Of a stretch of DNA of 64,000 bases, positions 35,949-45,794 are shown in pieces (the stretch's first letter is position 1; each line of letters begins with the position of its first letter). Origin of the DNA: Pleomorphomonas sp. PLEO. GTDB lineage: Bacteria > Pseudomonadota > Alphaproteobacteria > Rhizobiales > Pleomorphomonadaceae. Both the position numbers and the translations under genes were made by a program. Below the pieces are notes generated by a model that worked only from the letters and a program-made list of their open reading frames with translations, was not told where the DNA came from and did not search any database. Location of the stretch: contig NZ_CP166625.1 of NCBI RefSeq assembly GCF_041320595.1, forward strand, positions 4,648,001 through 4,712,000, read 5' to 3'.

Positions 35949-36780
35949 GTCCCGCTCCCGTCTCGCCCTCGCCCTCTACGCGCTGATGGCGGTGCTGTGC
36001 ATCCCATTCCTATTTCCGACCTGGTGGATGATCACCTCGTCGTTCAAGCCGGTATCTGAGATCTTCGCCTTCCCGCCGACGCTGTTGCCTCGCCAGTTCG
36101 TCACCGACGCCTACGGCCGCGTCTTCGAGCTGCAGCCGTTCGCCCGGCAGTATTTCAACAGCCTCTACATCGCCGTGGCGGTGACCGCCGGTACGCTCGC
36201 CTTCTCGTCACTGGCCGGCTACGCCTTCGCCCGCATCCGCTTTCCCGGCGCCAACCTCCTGTTCATGCTGGTCCTGACAGGCCTGCTGATCCCCTCGGAG
36301 GTGACGATCGTGCCGCTGTTCCAGATGTTCCTCGACGTCGGCGCCGTCAACACCCACTGGCCGCTGATCCTGGTGCCGATGCTCGGCGCGCCGAGCGCGC
36401 TTCAGACCTTCATCATGCGCCAGTTCTTCTCCGGCCTGCCGCATGAACTCGAGGATGCCGCCCGCATCGATGGACTCGGCCGTTTTGCGATCTATCGCCG
36501 CATCGCCCTGCCACTAGCCAAACCGGCGCTCGCCGCCGTGGGCATTTTCACCTTCCTCTACAGCTGGAACCTCTACCTCGAGCCGATCGTCTTCCTGTCC
36601 TCGCCCGACAAGTTCACCCTGCCGCAGGCGTTGACACAGTTCGTCGACGCCTACGGCGGACCGATGTGGAACATCCAGCTGGCAGCGGCCTCGCTCACCG
36701 CCATTCCGGTGCTGGTGGTGTTCGTGATCGCCCAGAAACAGTTCATCGAAGGTTTGGCCTACACCGGCCTCAAGGGATGA
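35941..36780 (+). CDS. MalG-type sugar ABC permease
   Basis: A 279-residue six-span permease with PTWWMITSSFKPVSEIFAFP, the EAA loop LEDAARIDGLGRFAIYRRIA and a C-terminal QKQFIEGLAYTGLKG typical of UgpE/MalG. It shares an eight-base overlap with the upstream permease. A small GC hairpin (near 36788-36808) and a GGAAATAACG leader precede the ATPase gene. Confidence 0.9.
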   Translation: MIKSRSRLALALYALMAVLCIPFLFPTWWMITSSFKPVSEIFAFPPTLLPRQFVTDAYGRVFELQPFARQYFNSLYIAVAVTAGTLAFSSLAGYAFARIRFPGANLLFMLVLTGLLIPSEVTIVPLFQMFLDVGAVNTHWPLILVPMLGAPSALQTFIMRQFFSGLPHELEDAARIDGLGRFAIYRRIALPLAKPALAAVGIFTFLYSWNLYLEPIVFLSSPDKFTLPQALTQFVDAYGGPMWNIQLAAASLTAIPVLVVFVIAQKQFIEGLAYTGLKG

Positions 36781-36840
36781 GGCGGTACGGCGGACTGTTC
36801 AGCCGCCGACCTTCCTTCGGGATATGAAAAGGAAATAACG

Positions 36841-37914
36841 ATGGCTTCCGTCAGCATCGCGTCAGTCAACAAGTCCTTTGGAAGCCATCCGGTCATCAAG
36901 GACGTTTCCGTCGAAATCGCCGACGGCGAGTTCGTGATTCTGGTTGGACCGTCAGGATGCGGCAAGTCGACGCTGCTCCGCATCATCGCCGGCCTTGAGA
37001 CCATCGACAGCGGCACGCTCGCCATCGGCGAACGCCGCGTCAACGATGTCGAGCCCAAGGACCGCGATATCGCCATGGTGTTCCAGAACTACGCGCTCTA
37101 CCCGCATATGACGGTGGCTGCCAACATGGCCTTCTCGCTGGTTCAGCGCGGGGTCGCCAAGGCCGAGGTCGAGCGGCACGTCCATGAGGCCGCCGCCATC
37201 CTCGAGATCGAACAGTTGCTCAGCCGCTATCCCAAGCAACTGTCCGGCGGCCAGCGTCAGCGTGTCGCCATGGGTCGCGCCATCGTCCGCAACCCCAAGG
37301 TTTTCCTGTTCGATGAACCGCTCAGCAACCTCGATGCCAAGCTGCGGGTGCAGATGCGCGGCGAGATCAAGGCACTACATCACCGGCTCGCCACCACCAT
37401 GATCTACGTGACGCACGACCAGATCGAGGCGATGACTATGGCCGACCGCATCGTCGTGCTGCGCGACGGCAAGGTCGAGCAGATCGGCAGCCCGCTCGAT
37501 CTCTACGACCACCCGGTCAACCTGTTCGTCGCCGGATTTCTTGGTTCGAACGGCATGGCCTTCTTCCGCGGCTGTTATCGTGACGGACAATTCGTCTCCA
37601 GCGATGGCCTCAAGCTACCGTTCGCCGCGCGAGGCGATCTCGAGGGGCGTGACGTGGTCTACGGCGTTCGTCCGGATGATTTCATCCTCACCGACGACGG
37701 CGTCGACGCCACGGTCGACGTGCTCGAGCCAACCGGTTCGGAAACCCAGATGCTGGCCCGCTGGGGCAGCCAGAAATTCACCTCGCTGTTTCGCGGCCGT
37801 CTCACCGCCCCGCCCGGCAGCTCCGTCCGGCTCGGCATCGCACCCGGCCGCGCCCACGTTTTCGACGCGGCGAGCGGCCTCCGCCTCGACGGCCAATCTC
37901 CGTTTCACGCATGA
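36841..37914 (+). CDS. UgpC/MalK-type sugar ABC ATPase
   Basis: A 357-residue ATPase with Walker [29 protein letters not shown], signature [15 protein letters not shown], Walker [15 protein letters not shown]-switch VTHDQIEAM and a C-terminal TOBE region (VRPDDF). It serves the binding protein and permeases just upstream. Its stop overlaps a possible early ATG of the SIS gene. Confidence 0.93.
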   Translation: MASVSIASVNKSFGSHPVIKDVSVEIADGEFVILVGPSGCGKSTLLRIIAGLETIDSGTLAIGERRVNDVEPKDRDIAMVFQNYALYPHMTVAANMAFSLVQRGVAKAEVERHVHEAAAILEIEQLLSRYPKQLSGGQRQRVAMGRAIVRNPKVFLFDEPLSNLDAKLRVQMRGEIKALHHRLATTMIYVTHDQIEAMTMADRIVVLRDGKVEQIGSPLDLYDHPVNLFVAGFLGSNGMAFFRGCYRDGQFVSSDGLKLPFAARGDLEGRDVVYGVRPDDFILTDDGVDATVDVLEPTGSETQMLARWGSQKFTSLFRGRLTAPPGSSVRLGIAPGRAHVFDAASGLRLDGQSPFHA

Positions 37915-37931
37915 CTGAAGGACATTCGACA

Positions 37932-38939
37932 ATGAGCACTTCCGACAAACCCGGCCTCGTGCTTTTGAAGCGCGAGATGGCCCGCCAGCGCGACGACGCC
38001 GTCGCCACGCTCGCCGCCGTTCGTCCGCTCGCCCTGGAGATCGCCAAGAGCATCCGCGCCACCGGCCGGCTGGTCCTTTACGGCATGGGCGGCTCGCACA
38101 ACGTCAACCGCGCCGCCGAGGTGCTGTATCGCGGTCTCGGCATTGATGCGCGCACGCTGGTCGCCTCGGAAGCGCTGCTGGCGCCGTTGCCATCAAGCCC
38201 GCGCACCGCATTGCTGGTATCGCAGTCGGGTGGCTCCGGTGAGATCATCGAACTGCTTGGCCGGCCAGCCGGCGAAGAGCAGCGGTTCGGTATGACCCTC
38301 GACGGCGACAGCCCACTCGCCAAGGCGATCCCGTCGCTGGTTGCCGTTGGTGGTCCGGAGGTTGCCTACGCCGCCACCCGCAGCACGCTCCTCACCGTTG
38401 TCCTGCATGCCGCCCTGCTCGACGCGCTCGGTGTTCCGGCGACGGCGGTCAAGGCCGAGATCGCCAAGCCGGCCGTCATCCTGCCGGCCGACCTCGCCCG
38501 GACACTGGCGGCCAGCGACATTACCGTATTCGTTGCCCAGCATGCCCTGCAGGGCATCGCCGAGGGCGGCGCGCTTGCCACCATGGAGCTGGCCCGCCGG
38601 CCGGCGATCGCCCTTGAGGGTGGCCAGTTCCGCCACGGTCCGACCGAGTTCCTGCGGCCGGGCGCGGCCGTCGTGTTGCTGCGCGGCGCCGGTCCCGACA
38701 AGGACAAGATTCCTGCCCTGGCCAGGGCAGCTGTCGAAGCCGGCGCGTCCACCATCGTCCTCGACGCCAGCGGCGAACCGGCCATTGCTGGAACGGTCAC
38801 CGTCACGCTCGGACGGGCGGAAGGCCTCGCCGCCTGCGTCGCCGCGCTCTACGCGCTGCAGGAGATGGTGGTGGCAACGGCGCTGCTCACCGCCGAAAAC
38901 ATCGGCGTACCGGTGCGCTCGAGCAAGGTGACGGTATGA
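37932..38939 (+). CDS. Two-SIS-domain sugar isomerase/deglycase-like protein
   Basis: A 335-residue protein with two SIS (sugar isomerase) domains. The first has GMGGSHNVNRAAEVLYRG and LLVSQSGGSGEIIELLG, the second has AQHALQGIAEGGALATMELA and a GQFRHGPTEFLRP block comparable with the HGP motif of GlmS, FrlB and AgaS. Such proteins isomerise or deglycate sugar phosphates. I favour ATG 37932 behind AAGGA; ATG 37911 overlaps the ATPase stop. It is coupled to a PfkB kinase gene (ATGA). An Amadori-compound or amino-sugar route is plausible, not shown. Confidence 0.83.
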   Translation: MSTSDKPGLVLLKREMARQRDDAVATLAAVRPLALEIAKSIRATGRLVLYGMGGSHNVNRAAEVLYRGLGIDARTLVASEALLAPLPSSPRTALLVSQSGGSGEIIELLGRPAGEEQRFGMTLDGDSPLAKAIPSLVAVGGPEVAYAATRSTLLTVVLHAALLDALGVPATAVKAEIAKPAVILPADLARTLAASDITVFVAQHALQGIAEGGALATMELARRPAIALEGGQFRHGPTEFLRPGAAVVLLRGAGPDKDKIPALARAAVEAGASTIVLDASGEPAIAGTVTVTLGRAEGLAACVAALYALQEMVVATALLTAENIGVPVRSSKVTV

Positions 38940-39850
38940 CAGAAGAGTGCGCTATGCCGACGATCCACGTCGTCGGCAACCTCAACGTCGACCTGATCAT
39001 GGGCACGCTGCCCGCCTGGCCGGCGATCGGTACTGAGGTAGTTCTGCCGCATTCCGAACTGCGTCTCGGCGGTTCGGCCGGCAATACGGCGCTGGCACTG
39101 AAAGCGATCGGCGCGCGCTGCAACCTCATCGCCGCGCGCGGCGACGACGTGTTCGGCACTTGGCTGGCGCAGCAACTGGGGTCCGACTCGCTGCCCGGCA
39201 CGCCGGTGGCGGCGCCGACCACCATTTCCGTCGGTATCGTCGATCCGAGCGGCGAGCGTACCTTCCTGACGTCCGCCGGCCATCTTGCGCTTTGGGAACC
39301 CGCAGAGGTGACGGCCCGGCTGTCGGCCGAGGTGCAGCCGGGGGACTGGGTATTGTGCGCCGGCTCCTTCCTGTGTCCACGCATCGCCACCGCCCAGTCC
39401 GAGCTATTATCGCAACTGAAGCGGCTCGACGCCCGCGTCGCGCTCGATCCAGGCTGGCCACCTGAGGGCTGGACGGACGACGTCAAGGCGACGATGCGCG
39501 AATGGCTGCGGCATTGCGAATGTCTTGTCATCAACGAGATCGAGGCAACTTCGCTCTCCGGTCAAGCTGAGGTCGCCGCTGCGGCTCACGATCTTGCGGC
39601 GGCGATGCCACTCGGCAGCATTGTCGTCATAAAGCGCGGGCCCGACGGTGCTGATGGCTGGCAGAACGGTAAGCACCACCACGCGGCGTCGCCTAAGGTC
39701 AAAGTGATCGACACCATCGGAGCGGGCGACATCTTCAACGCCGGCTTCCTGCGGGCCATGGCTGACAAACGGGGTCTCAATGACGCCCTCGCAGCCGGGG
39801 TTGCGCTGGCCTCCCGTGCTATATCGACCTCGCCCAGGCAGATCGTCTGA
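38936..39850 (+). CDS. PfkB-family carbohydrate kinase
   Basis: A 304-residue ribokinase-type enzyme. It has the substrate block HVVGNLNVDLIMG, LGGSAGNTALALKAIGA, and the catalytic signature DTIGAGDIFNAGFLRAM near residue 260. PfkB enzymes phosphorylate sugars, fructose-lysine or nucleosides. The ATG overlaps the SIS stop by four bases, and the pair resembles FrlB/FrlD (deglycase plus kinase) in domain content. It ends the LacI-regulated operon. Confidence 0.9.
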   Translation: MTEECAMPTIHVVGNLNVDLIMGTLPAWPAIGTEVVLPHSELRLGGSAGNTALALKAIGARCNLIAARGDDVFGTWLAQQLGSDSLPGTPVAAPTTISVGIVDPSGERTFLTSAGHLALWEPAEVTARLSAEVQPGDWVLCAGSFLCPRIATAQSELLSQLKRLDARVALDPGWPPEGWTDDVKATMREWLRHCECLVINEIEATSLSGQAEVAAAAHDLAAAMPLGSIVVIKRGPDGADGWQNGKHHHAASPKVKVIDTIGAGDIFNAGFLRAMADKRGLNDALAAGVALASRAISTSPRQIV

Positions 39851-40038
39851 CGCTGGTCGGCAGCTTCTCATCGGGTGCGGCCCCGATGACGACGGGCACC
39901 GTCTCCCCTCCGCCTTCTTTGGAAAAAAATTCTACATCGTCGTGAAATTTCGCCCATTTCCTGCCCATACCGCCGGCGGAATTGATGCGAGGATAGGCAA
40001 TCGGAATAATTTTACTCCATATCCGGAGCCTGAAGACG

Positions 40039-40812
40039 ATGAAATCTGTTCGACTGTGGGCGGCTGCCGCCGCCGTTAATCTCGTGTTCGCCGGTGCAGC
40101 CGTGGCGGCTGACGACCTCGCCGCCGTCAAGACGGCCGGCGTGCTGCGTATCGGCACCGAAGGTACCTACGCGCCTTTCACCTACCACGACGAGAGCGGC
40201 AAGCTGGTTGGCTTCGATGTCGAGATCGGCGAGGCGATCGCTGGAAAGCTCGGCGTCAAGCCGGAGTTCATCGAGGGCAAGTGGGACGGCCTGATCGCCG
40301 GCCTTGACGCCAACCGCTACGACACCGTCATCAATCAGGTCGGCATCACCGACAAGCGCAAGGAGAAATACGATTTCTCCAAGCCCTATATCGTCTCCAA
40401 GGCGGTGCTGATCATCCGTTCTGACGACGAGAGCATCAAGGGCTTCAGCGATCTCAAGGGCAAGAAATCGGCCCAGTCGCTGACCAGCAACTTCGGCGCG
40501 CTGGCCACCGCGGCGGGGGCTGAACTGGTCGGGACCACCGGCTTCGACGAGTCGATCCAGCTGGTGCTGACCAAGCGCGCCGACGCCACCATCAACGACA
40601 GCCTGTCCTTCCTGGACTTCAAGAAGCACAAGCCCGACGCACCGGTGAAGATCGCCGCCCAGAAGGAAGACGCCGACGCCTCCGGCATCATCGTGCGCAA
40701 GGGTCAGGCGGAACTGGTTGCCGCCATCGACAAGGCGCTCGACGACATCAGGGCCGAAGGCACCTATCAGAAGATCGCCGACAAGTATTTCGGACAGGAC
40801 GTGTCGAAATAA
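40039..40812 (+). CDS. Cystine-type amino acid ABC solute-binding protein
   Basis: A 257-residue family 3 binding protein with a Sec signal peptide (MKSVRLWAAAAAV..., cleavage near AVA-AD). The mature sequence VLRIGTEGTYAPFTYHDESG, FIEGKWDGLIAGLDANRYD, INQVGITDKRKEKYDFSKPY and QSLTSNFGALA is close to FliY/TcyA cystine receptors. A 188-base promoter gap precedes it, with a palindromic CCGCCGGCGG near 39969. It heads an operon with a permease and an ATPase. Confidence 0.9.
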   Translation: MKSVRLWAAAAAVNLVFAGAAVAADDLAAVKTAGVLRIGTEGTYAPFTYHDESGKLVGFDVEIGEAIAGKLGVKPEFIEGKWDGLIAGLDANRYDTVINQVGITDKRKEKYDFSKPYIVSKAVLIIRSDDESIKGFSDLKGKKSAQSLTSNFGALATAAGAELVGTTGFDESIQLVLTKRADATINDSLSFLDFKKHKPDAPVKIAAQKEDADASGIIVRKGQAELVAAIDKALDDIRAEGTYQKIADKYFGQDVSK

Positions 40813-40938
40813 TCCATCCGCCAATCAGGGCCGTATGACGGCGTTGCATTTTCAGTTGCAATCGTCCTGAATTCGCCGGGGTGGCTGCCCGCCGCTCCGG
40901 CGCTTCAACGCGTTGCTCACGTCCCGAGGAGTCCCGAG

Positions 40939-41619
40939 GTGCCGTCCTGGCTTCATCTCATGGCGGAGTCACTGCCCTCCCTGCTCTGGGCCGGGCTCGT
41001 CTTCACCATCCCGCTCACCCTTCTGTCCTTCGCCCTTGGCCTTGGGCTCGCCCTCATAACGGCGCTGGTGCGGCTGTTCGGGCCGCTGCCGCTCGCCCTT
41101 CTGGCCCGCTTCTTTGTCTGGGTGTTCCGTGGCACGCCGCTGCTCGTGCAGCTGTTCGTGATCTTCTACGGTCTGCCGAGCCTTGGCATCTATCTCGACG
41201 CCTTTCCGGCGGCGCTGATCGGCTTCACGCTCAACGTCGGCGCCTATAGCTCTGAGATCATCCGCGCGGTGATTTCCGCCGTGCCCAAGGGGCAATGGGA
41301 AGCGGCCTATTCCATTGGCATGAGCTGGCGGCAGTGCCTGATCCGCACCATCCTGCCACAGGCCACCAAGATCGCCGTGCCGCCGCTGTCCAACAGCTTC
41401 ATCTCGCTGGTCAAAGATACTTCACTCGCCGCCGCCATCACAGTGCCCGAGCTGTTCCAGGCCGCCCAGCGCATCGTCGCCACCACCTACGAGCCGCTGA
41501 TCCTCTATATCGAGGCGGCCTTCATCTACCTCGCGCTGAGTTCGGTGCTGTCCCATCTGCAACAGCGACTCGAACACCGCTTCGGCCGCTATGGCGGTAG
41601 CCTGGAGGCGAACCCGTGA
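40939..41619 (+). CDS. Amino acid ABC permease (cystine-type)
   Basis: A 226-residue HisMQ-type permease with about five spans. Seen blocks are FRGTPLLVQLFVIFYGLPS, YSSEIIRAVISAVPKGQWEA and NSFISLVKDTSLAAAITVPE, typical of polar amino acid permeases of the YecS/TcyB kind. The start is GTG 40939. It ends inside the GTG of the ATPase gene. Confidence 0.9.
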   Translation: MPSWLHLMAESLPSLLWAGLVFTIPLTLLSFALGLGLALITALVRLFGPLPLALLARFFVWVFRGTPLLVQLFVIFYGLPSLGIYLDAFPAALIGFTLNVGAYSSEIIRAVISAVPKGQWEAAYSIGMSWRQCLIRTILPQATKIAVPPLSNSFISLVKDTSLAAAITVPELFQAAQRIVATTYEPLILYIEAAFIYLALSSVLSHLQQRLEHRFGRYGGSLEANP

Positions 41620-42377
41620 TCGAACTCAGGAATATCGTCAAGCGCTTCAGCGATACTACCGTGCTCGCCGACATCAACGTCACCATCGCCGAGGGCACGG
41701 TGACGGCGCTGGTCGGTCCGTCGGGCGGTGGCAAGAGTACGCTGCTGCGCTGCATCAACCTGCTGGAGATCCCAACTTCCGGCACGCTTATCCTTGGCGG
41801 CGAGAGCCTGACCTTCCGGCCGGGCCACCGGCCTGGTTGGCCGGCCATCCAATCCATCCGCCGCCAGACCGGCATGGTGTTCCAGAACTTCCAGCTATTT
41901 CCCCATCGCACCGCCATTGAGAACGTCATGGAAGGACCGCTCACGGTGCTGAAATGGCCGAAGGACAAGGCGCGGCAGCGAGCTGGCGAGCTGCTCGAGA
42001 AGGTCGGCTTGTCGCACAAGGCAGACGCTTGGCCGGCGACGCTGTCGGGTGGCCAGCAACAGCGCGTGGCCATCGCTCGGGCGCTTGCCATGTCGCCGCG
42101 CGTGCTGCTCTGCGACGAGCCGACCTCCGCTCTCGACCCGGAGTTGGCGCTCGAGGTGGTCGACGTGCTGAGCCGGCTAGCTGCCGAGGGCACGACCATG
42201 GTGATTGCCACGCACGATCTCCGGCTCGCTTCCCGCATAGCCCAGAACGTCGTCTTCCTGGAGGCGAGCGTCGTCGTTGAGACCGGACCGGCGCGACAGA
42301 TCTTTACCGACCCAGCGCAAGAGCGCACCAAGCGCTTCGTGTCGTCCCTCACCGCACCTCAGGTCTACGATATCTAG
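41616..42377 (+). CDS. Amino acid ABC ATPase (cystine-type)
   Basis: A 253-residue GlnQ/TcyC-type ATPase. Walker A is GPSGGGKSTLLRCINLLE, Q-loop MVFQNFQLFPHRT, signature LSGGQQQRVAIARAL, Walker B LLCDEPTSALDP, H-switch ATHDLRLA. The start is GTG 41616 in a GTGA overlap with the permease stop. It converges on the GntR gene 110 bases away. Confidence 0.92.
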   Translation: MIELRNIVKRFSDTTVLADINVTIAEGTVTALVGPSGGGKSTLLRCINLLEIPTSGTLILGGESLTFRPGHRPGWPAIQSIRRQTGMVFQNFQLFPHRTAIENVMEGPLTVLKWPKDKARQRAGELLEKVGLSHKADAWPATLSGGQQQRVAIARALAMSPRVLLCDEPTSALDPELALEVVDVLSRLAAEGTTMVIATHDLRLASRIAQNVVFLEASVVVETGPARQIFTDPAQERTKRFVSSLTAPQVYDI

Positions 42378-42487
42378 GCGTCGGGTGGTTCGATGAGGGG
42401 AATCGAAGAGATTCCAACGGCGAATGGCGGGCACGCTGGCAATGAGGCGGTCGCCATGGCCAATCGGCGTTCCCGACATCATTTTAT

Positions 42488-43177
42488 CTAGAGATCGGCA
42501 AACACCTGAGGGTTGGCAACGACGCTCGCCGCCGCCGTGCGAACGATTGACACATGGGCATAGGCGGCGTTGCCGGCGGCCGCTGCATCGGCCCGCATGA
42601 TGGCCGTGACGATTGCGTCATGCTCTTCGAACGAGCGGACGAGACGGCCGGGCAAATGGAACTGGGCGCGCCGGAAAGGGGCAAGACGCGCCCGCGTCTG
42701 GGTTACCAGATCATAGATATGTTCGTTGTGAGCGCCGAGATAGAGCGCCGTGTGAAAGCGCGTGTTGTAGGCTGCGTAGTCCTCCTCGGCACCATCCTGG
42801 ATCAGCCGATGCGACGCCCTGTGCTCTGCCTCGACGTTGCGCCGTTCGTCAATCGTCATGCGCAAGGCGGCAAGGCGCGCGCAAATGCCTTCCAATTCCG
42901 CCATCGCCTCGAACATGGAGTTGAGGTGGTTCGCATCCACCGTTGTGACCACCGCGCTACGGTTTGGCTCGCGCTTGACAAGGCCCATGGCTCCGAGTTG
43001 ACGCAGAGCCTCGCGCACCGGTGTGCGCGACACGTCGAAGCGGCTCGCGAGCGATCCCTCATCCAGCTTTTCGCCGGGCTTGAGGCTACCGGTAACGATC
43101 AGGCCGGAGATGGCCCGCACCATGTGCTCCACGGTCGTCCCAGACCGAACTACTTCGCGACTCCGCGCCTGCTTCAC
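42488..43177 (-). CDS. GntR-family (FCD) transcriptional regulator
   Basis: A 229-residue regulator with an N-terminal winged helix-turn-helix (LDEGSLASRFDVSRTPVREA, RQLGAMGLVKREPNRSAVV) and an all-helical FCD ligand domain (FEAMAELEGICARLAALRMT, YNTRFHTALYLGAHN). I start at GTG reading from 43177 because AAGGAG is seven bases upstream; earlier ATGs (43198, 43204, 43240) would place the ribosome site and an operator-like repeat inside the protein. It is divergent from the BMP/biuret operon and probably represses it. Confidence 0.88.
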   Translation of the reverse strand: MKQARSREVVRSGTTVEHMVRAISGLIVTGSLKPGEKLDEGSLASRFDVSRTPVREALRQLGAMGLVKREPNRSAVVTTVDANHLNSMFEAMAELEGICARLAALRMTIDERRNVEAEHRASHRLIQDGAEEDYAAYNTRFHTALYLGAHNEHIYDLVTQTRARLAPFRRAQFHLPGRLVRSFEEHDAIVTAIMRADAAAAGNAAYAHVSIVRTAAASVVANPQVFADL

Positions 43178-43493
43178 AGCGAATCTCCTTATCTGCATAC
43201 ACATGATGAGTGACGAAGGAGATGTCAAATGCCCGATCAAACCATTGTTATATATTTGTAATTTTTTGGGGAGCGCCGTTCAGGATCGCCGAGCTTTCAG
43301 CGGAATGCGTCACAGGGCACCTGATGCGAGCATCGATTATAAAATGAGCTAAGCGGGTTAAAATTGCATGCACTTTCATCTCACATGGTGGTCATGCTTG
43401 ATATAATTGCCTACAAACAAACACTTATATGATGGCATGTCAGTTGCATACACTTCTTCGTTCGCTTGAACCGTGACCTGGGAGTGCCTGCTC
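43178..43493. promoter_or_regulatory. Divergent control region with three GntR-type half-sites
   Basis: About 316 bases between the GntR gene and the BMP operon. TGCATACAC-like repeats occur at 43194-43203 (TGCATACACA), 43364-43373 (TTGCATGCAC, with the TGCATGCA palindrome) and 43444-43453 (TTGCATACAC). A perfect TATAAT at 43402-43407 faces the BMP gene, and a TATAAT on the minus strand (43336-43341) faces the GntR gene. The repeats sit between and downstream of both -10 boxes, as expected for a repressor. The -35 boxes are weak. Confidence 0.6.
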
Positions 43494-44621
43494 ATGTTCG
43501 ATCGCCTATCCCTCAACCGACGTCGTTTTCTCAAAACCACCAGCGCCGGTTTGCTCTTCGGCGCGGTTCCGGGCCTTGTTTCCGGACGCGCTCTCGCCGC
43601 TGGCGGCCTGACGGTCGGCTTCATCTACGTCGGGCCCAAGGACGACTACGGCTACAACCAGGCTCACGCCGAGGGCGCCGCCGTCATCAAGGCCCTCGAC
43701 GGTATCACCGTCGTCGAGGAGGAGAACGTGCCCGAGACCGTCGACGTCCAGAAGACGATGGAATCGATGATCAACCTTGATGGCGCCACGCTGCTGTTTC
43801 CAACATCCTTCGGTTACTTCGACCCGCATGTTCTCGCCGTCGCAGCCAAACATCCCGATATTCAGTTCCGTCATTGCGGCGGTCTCTGGCAGGCGGGCAA
43901 GCATCCCGAGAACGTCGGTTCCTATTTCGGCTATATCCATCAGGGCCAGTATCTCAACGGCATCGCCGCCGGCTACGCAACCAAGTCCAAGAAGATCGGC
44001 TTCGTTGCCGCCAAGCCGATCCCGCAGGTGCTGCAGAACATCAATGCCTTCCTGCTCGGTGCACGCTCGGTCGATCCCGCTATAACATGTCAGGTGATCT
44101 TCACAGGCGAATGGTCGCTCGCCGTCAAGGAAGCCGAAGCCGTCAACGCGCTGGTCGATCAGGGCGCCGACGTCATCACCTGCCACGTCGACAGCCCAAA
44201 GGTAGCGGTGCAGACCGCCGCCGGCCGCGGCGCGTTCGTCTGCGGCTATCACGCCAACCAGGCACCGCTTGCGCCGGATAAATATCTCACAGGCGCCGAG
44301 TGGGCCTGGGGCAATGTCTACACCGATTTCGCCAAGAAGGCGTTGGCCGGCGAGAAGCTCGGCAACTTCGTGCGCGGCGGCCTGAAGGACGGTTTCGTCA
44401 AGATGAGCCCGCTTGGCCCGGCCGTGTCCACTGAGGCGCGCAACAAGTTCGAGGCGACGCTCGCCGAGATCATGAAGACCAAATTTTCCGTCTTCAAAGG
44501 GCCGCTCAAGGACAACAAGGGCAACGAGGTCATCGCCGCCGGCGCCGCCTATCCTGAGGATGCCATCGAGCTCGAGAGCATGGCCTATCTCGTCGATGGC
44601 GTCATCGGCTCGGCCTCCTGA
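43494..44621 (+). CDS. BMP-family ABC solute-binding protein, Tat signal
   Basis: A 375-residue BMP (PnrA/Med-like) lipoprotein-family receptor. A Tat motif NRRRFLKTTSAG begins the signal. The mature part has VGFIYVGPKDDYGYNQAH, FPTSFGYFDPHVLAVAAKHP, YFGYIHQGQYLNGIAAGYAT and the later GAEWAWGNVYTDF, all family blocks. Known members bind purine nucleosides, but here the operon encodes biuret and allophanate hydrolases, so a urea-derived or ureide ligand is likely by context. GGGAG about nine bases upstream supports ATG 43494. Confidence 0.9.
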   Translation: MFDRLSLNRRRFLKTTSAGLLFGAVPGLVSGRALAAGGLTVGFIYVGPKDDYGYNQAHAEGAAVIKALDGITVVEEENVPETVDVQKTMESMINLDGATLLFPTSFGYFDPHVLAVAAKHPDIQFRHCGGLWQAGKHPENVGSYFGYIHQGQYLNGIAAGYATKSKKIGFVAAKPIPQVLQNINAFLLGARSVDPAITCQVIFTGEWSLAVKEAEAVNALVDQGADVITCHVDSPKVAVQTAAGRGAFVCGYHANQAPLAPDKYLTGAEWAWGNVYTDFAKKALAGEKLGNFVRGGLKDGFVKMSPLGPAVSTEARNKFEATLAEIMKTKFSVFKGPLKDNKGNEVIAAGAAYPEDAIELESMAYLVDGVIGSAS

Positions 44622-44663
44622 GGTTCAAGCCAAAGCCCCGAGACATGTTGAACGGAGAGCGCG

Positions 44664-45794
44664 ATGACGATTGGAATGGACCACGTCGACGAGGCTGTCA
44701 TCCCAGCTTCTGGCTCCTGGACCGGGCCTCTCGCCGAATGGACCGCCCGGCGCCTTGAGCCGGTGGTCATCGGTCTCGGCGCCATCCTGATCGGCCTCGT
44801 GCTGTTCTCGCTGTTCATCCTGGCGCTCGGCAAGTCGCCGCTGATGCTGTTTCAATTGATGTATACCGGTGGCTTCGCCAGTTGGTTTTCCATCCAGAAC
44901 AGCTTCAGCCGGGCAGCGCCGCTGCTGCTGACCGCCCTCTGCGTCGCGCTGCCGGCCCGGCTCGGCCTGGTCGTCATCGGCGGCGAGGGGGCCCTTGCCC
45001 TCGGTGGGGTCGCGGCGGCGGCCGCCGCCCTGCCGCTGACCCATCTGCTGCCGCCGTTTCCCACCCTCGTCGGCATGGCGCTCGCCGCCATGCTGGCCGG
45101 CGGCGTATGGATCGGCTGCGTCGGCGCGCTGCGCCATTATCGCGGCGTCAACGAGACCATCTCGTCGCTGCTGATGTCCTACATCGCCATCGCCGTCATG
45201 AACCAACTGGTCGAGGGGCCACTGCGCGATCCGGCCAGCCTCAACAAGCCGTCGACCCCGCCGTTGCCAGCCGACTACATGATCGGCTCGTTGCCCGGCA
45301 TGGACGTTCACTGGGGCTTTGCCATCGGCATCGCTGCCTGCGTCCTCACCTACCTGCTGATCGAGACCACGACCTGGGGCTTCGCCGCCCGGATCGCCGG
45401 TGGCAATACCCGGGCGGCAGAGGTGCAGGGGTTGCCGGTCGGACGTCTGATCGTCAGCTTCACGGCGCTGGCCGGCGGCTGCGCCGGCCTCGCCGGCATG
45501 ATCGAAGTGGCCGCCGTCCAGGGCAGCGCCAACGGGGCCATCATCGCCGGCTACGGCTACACCGGCATCCTTGTCGCCTTCCTCGCCCGCCACAATCCGC
45601 TGGCCATCATCCCGGTCGCCATCCTGATCGGCGGCATCAACGCCTCGGGCGGCCTGATCCAGCGACGCATGGGCCTGCCCGATGCCACTGTGCTGGTGCT
45701 GCAGGGAACGCTGTTCGTGGTCATTCTGGCCTGCGAAACCCTCTATGGCCGGTTCAAACTGTTCAACCCCGAACTGTGGAAGAGGAACTCCTGA
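44664..45794 (+). CDS. BMP-type ABC permease 1
   Basis: A 376-residue BPD_transp_2 permease of the NupP type, with about eight spans. It has [53 protein letters not shown] and [16 protein letters not shown] (coupling region). Its stop shares one base with the start of the second permease. Confidence 0.92.
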   Translation: MTIGMDHVDEAVIPASGSWTGPLAEWTARRLEPVVIGLGAILIGLVLFSLFILALGKSPLMLFQLMYTGGFASWFSIQNSFSRAAPLLLTALCVALPARLGLVVIGGEGALALGGVAAAAAALPLTHLLPPFPTLVGMALAAMLAGGVWIGCVGALRHYRGVNETISSLLMSYIAIAVMNQLVEGPLRDPASLNKPSTPPLPADYMIGSLPGMDVHWGFAIGIAACVLTYLLIETTTWGFAARIAGGNTRAAEVQGLPVGRLIVSFTALAGGCAGLAGMIEVAAVQGSANGAIIAGYGYTGILVAFLARHNPLAIIPVAILIGGINASGGLIQRRMGLPDATVLVLQGTLFVVILACETLYGRFKLFNPELWKRNS

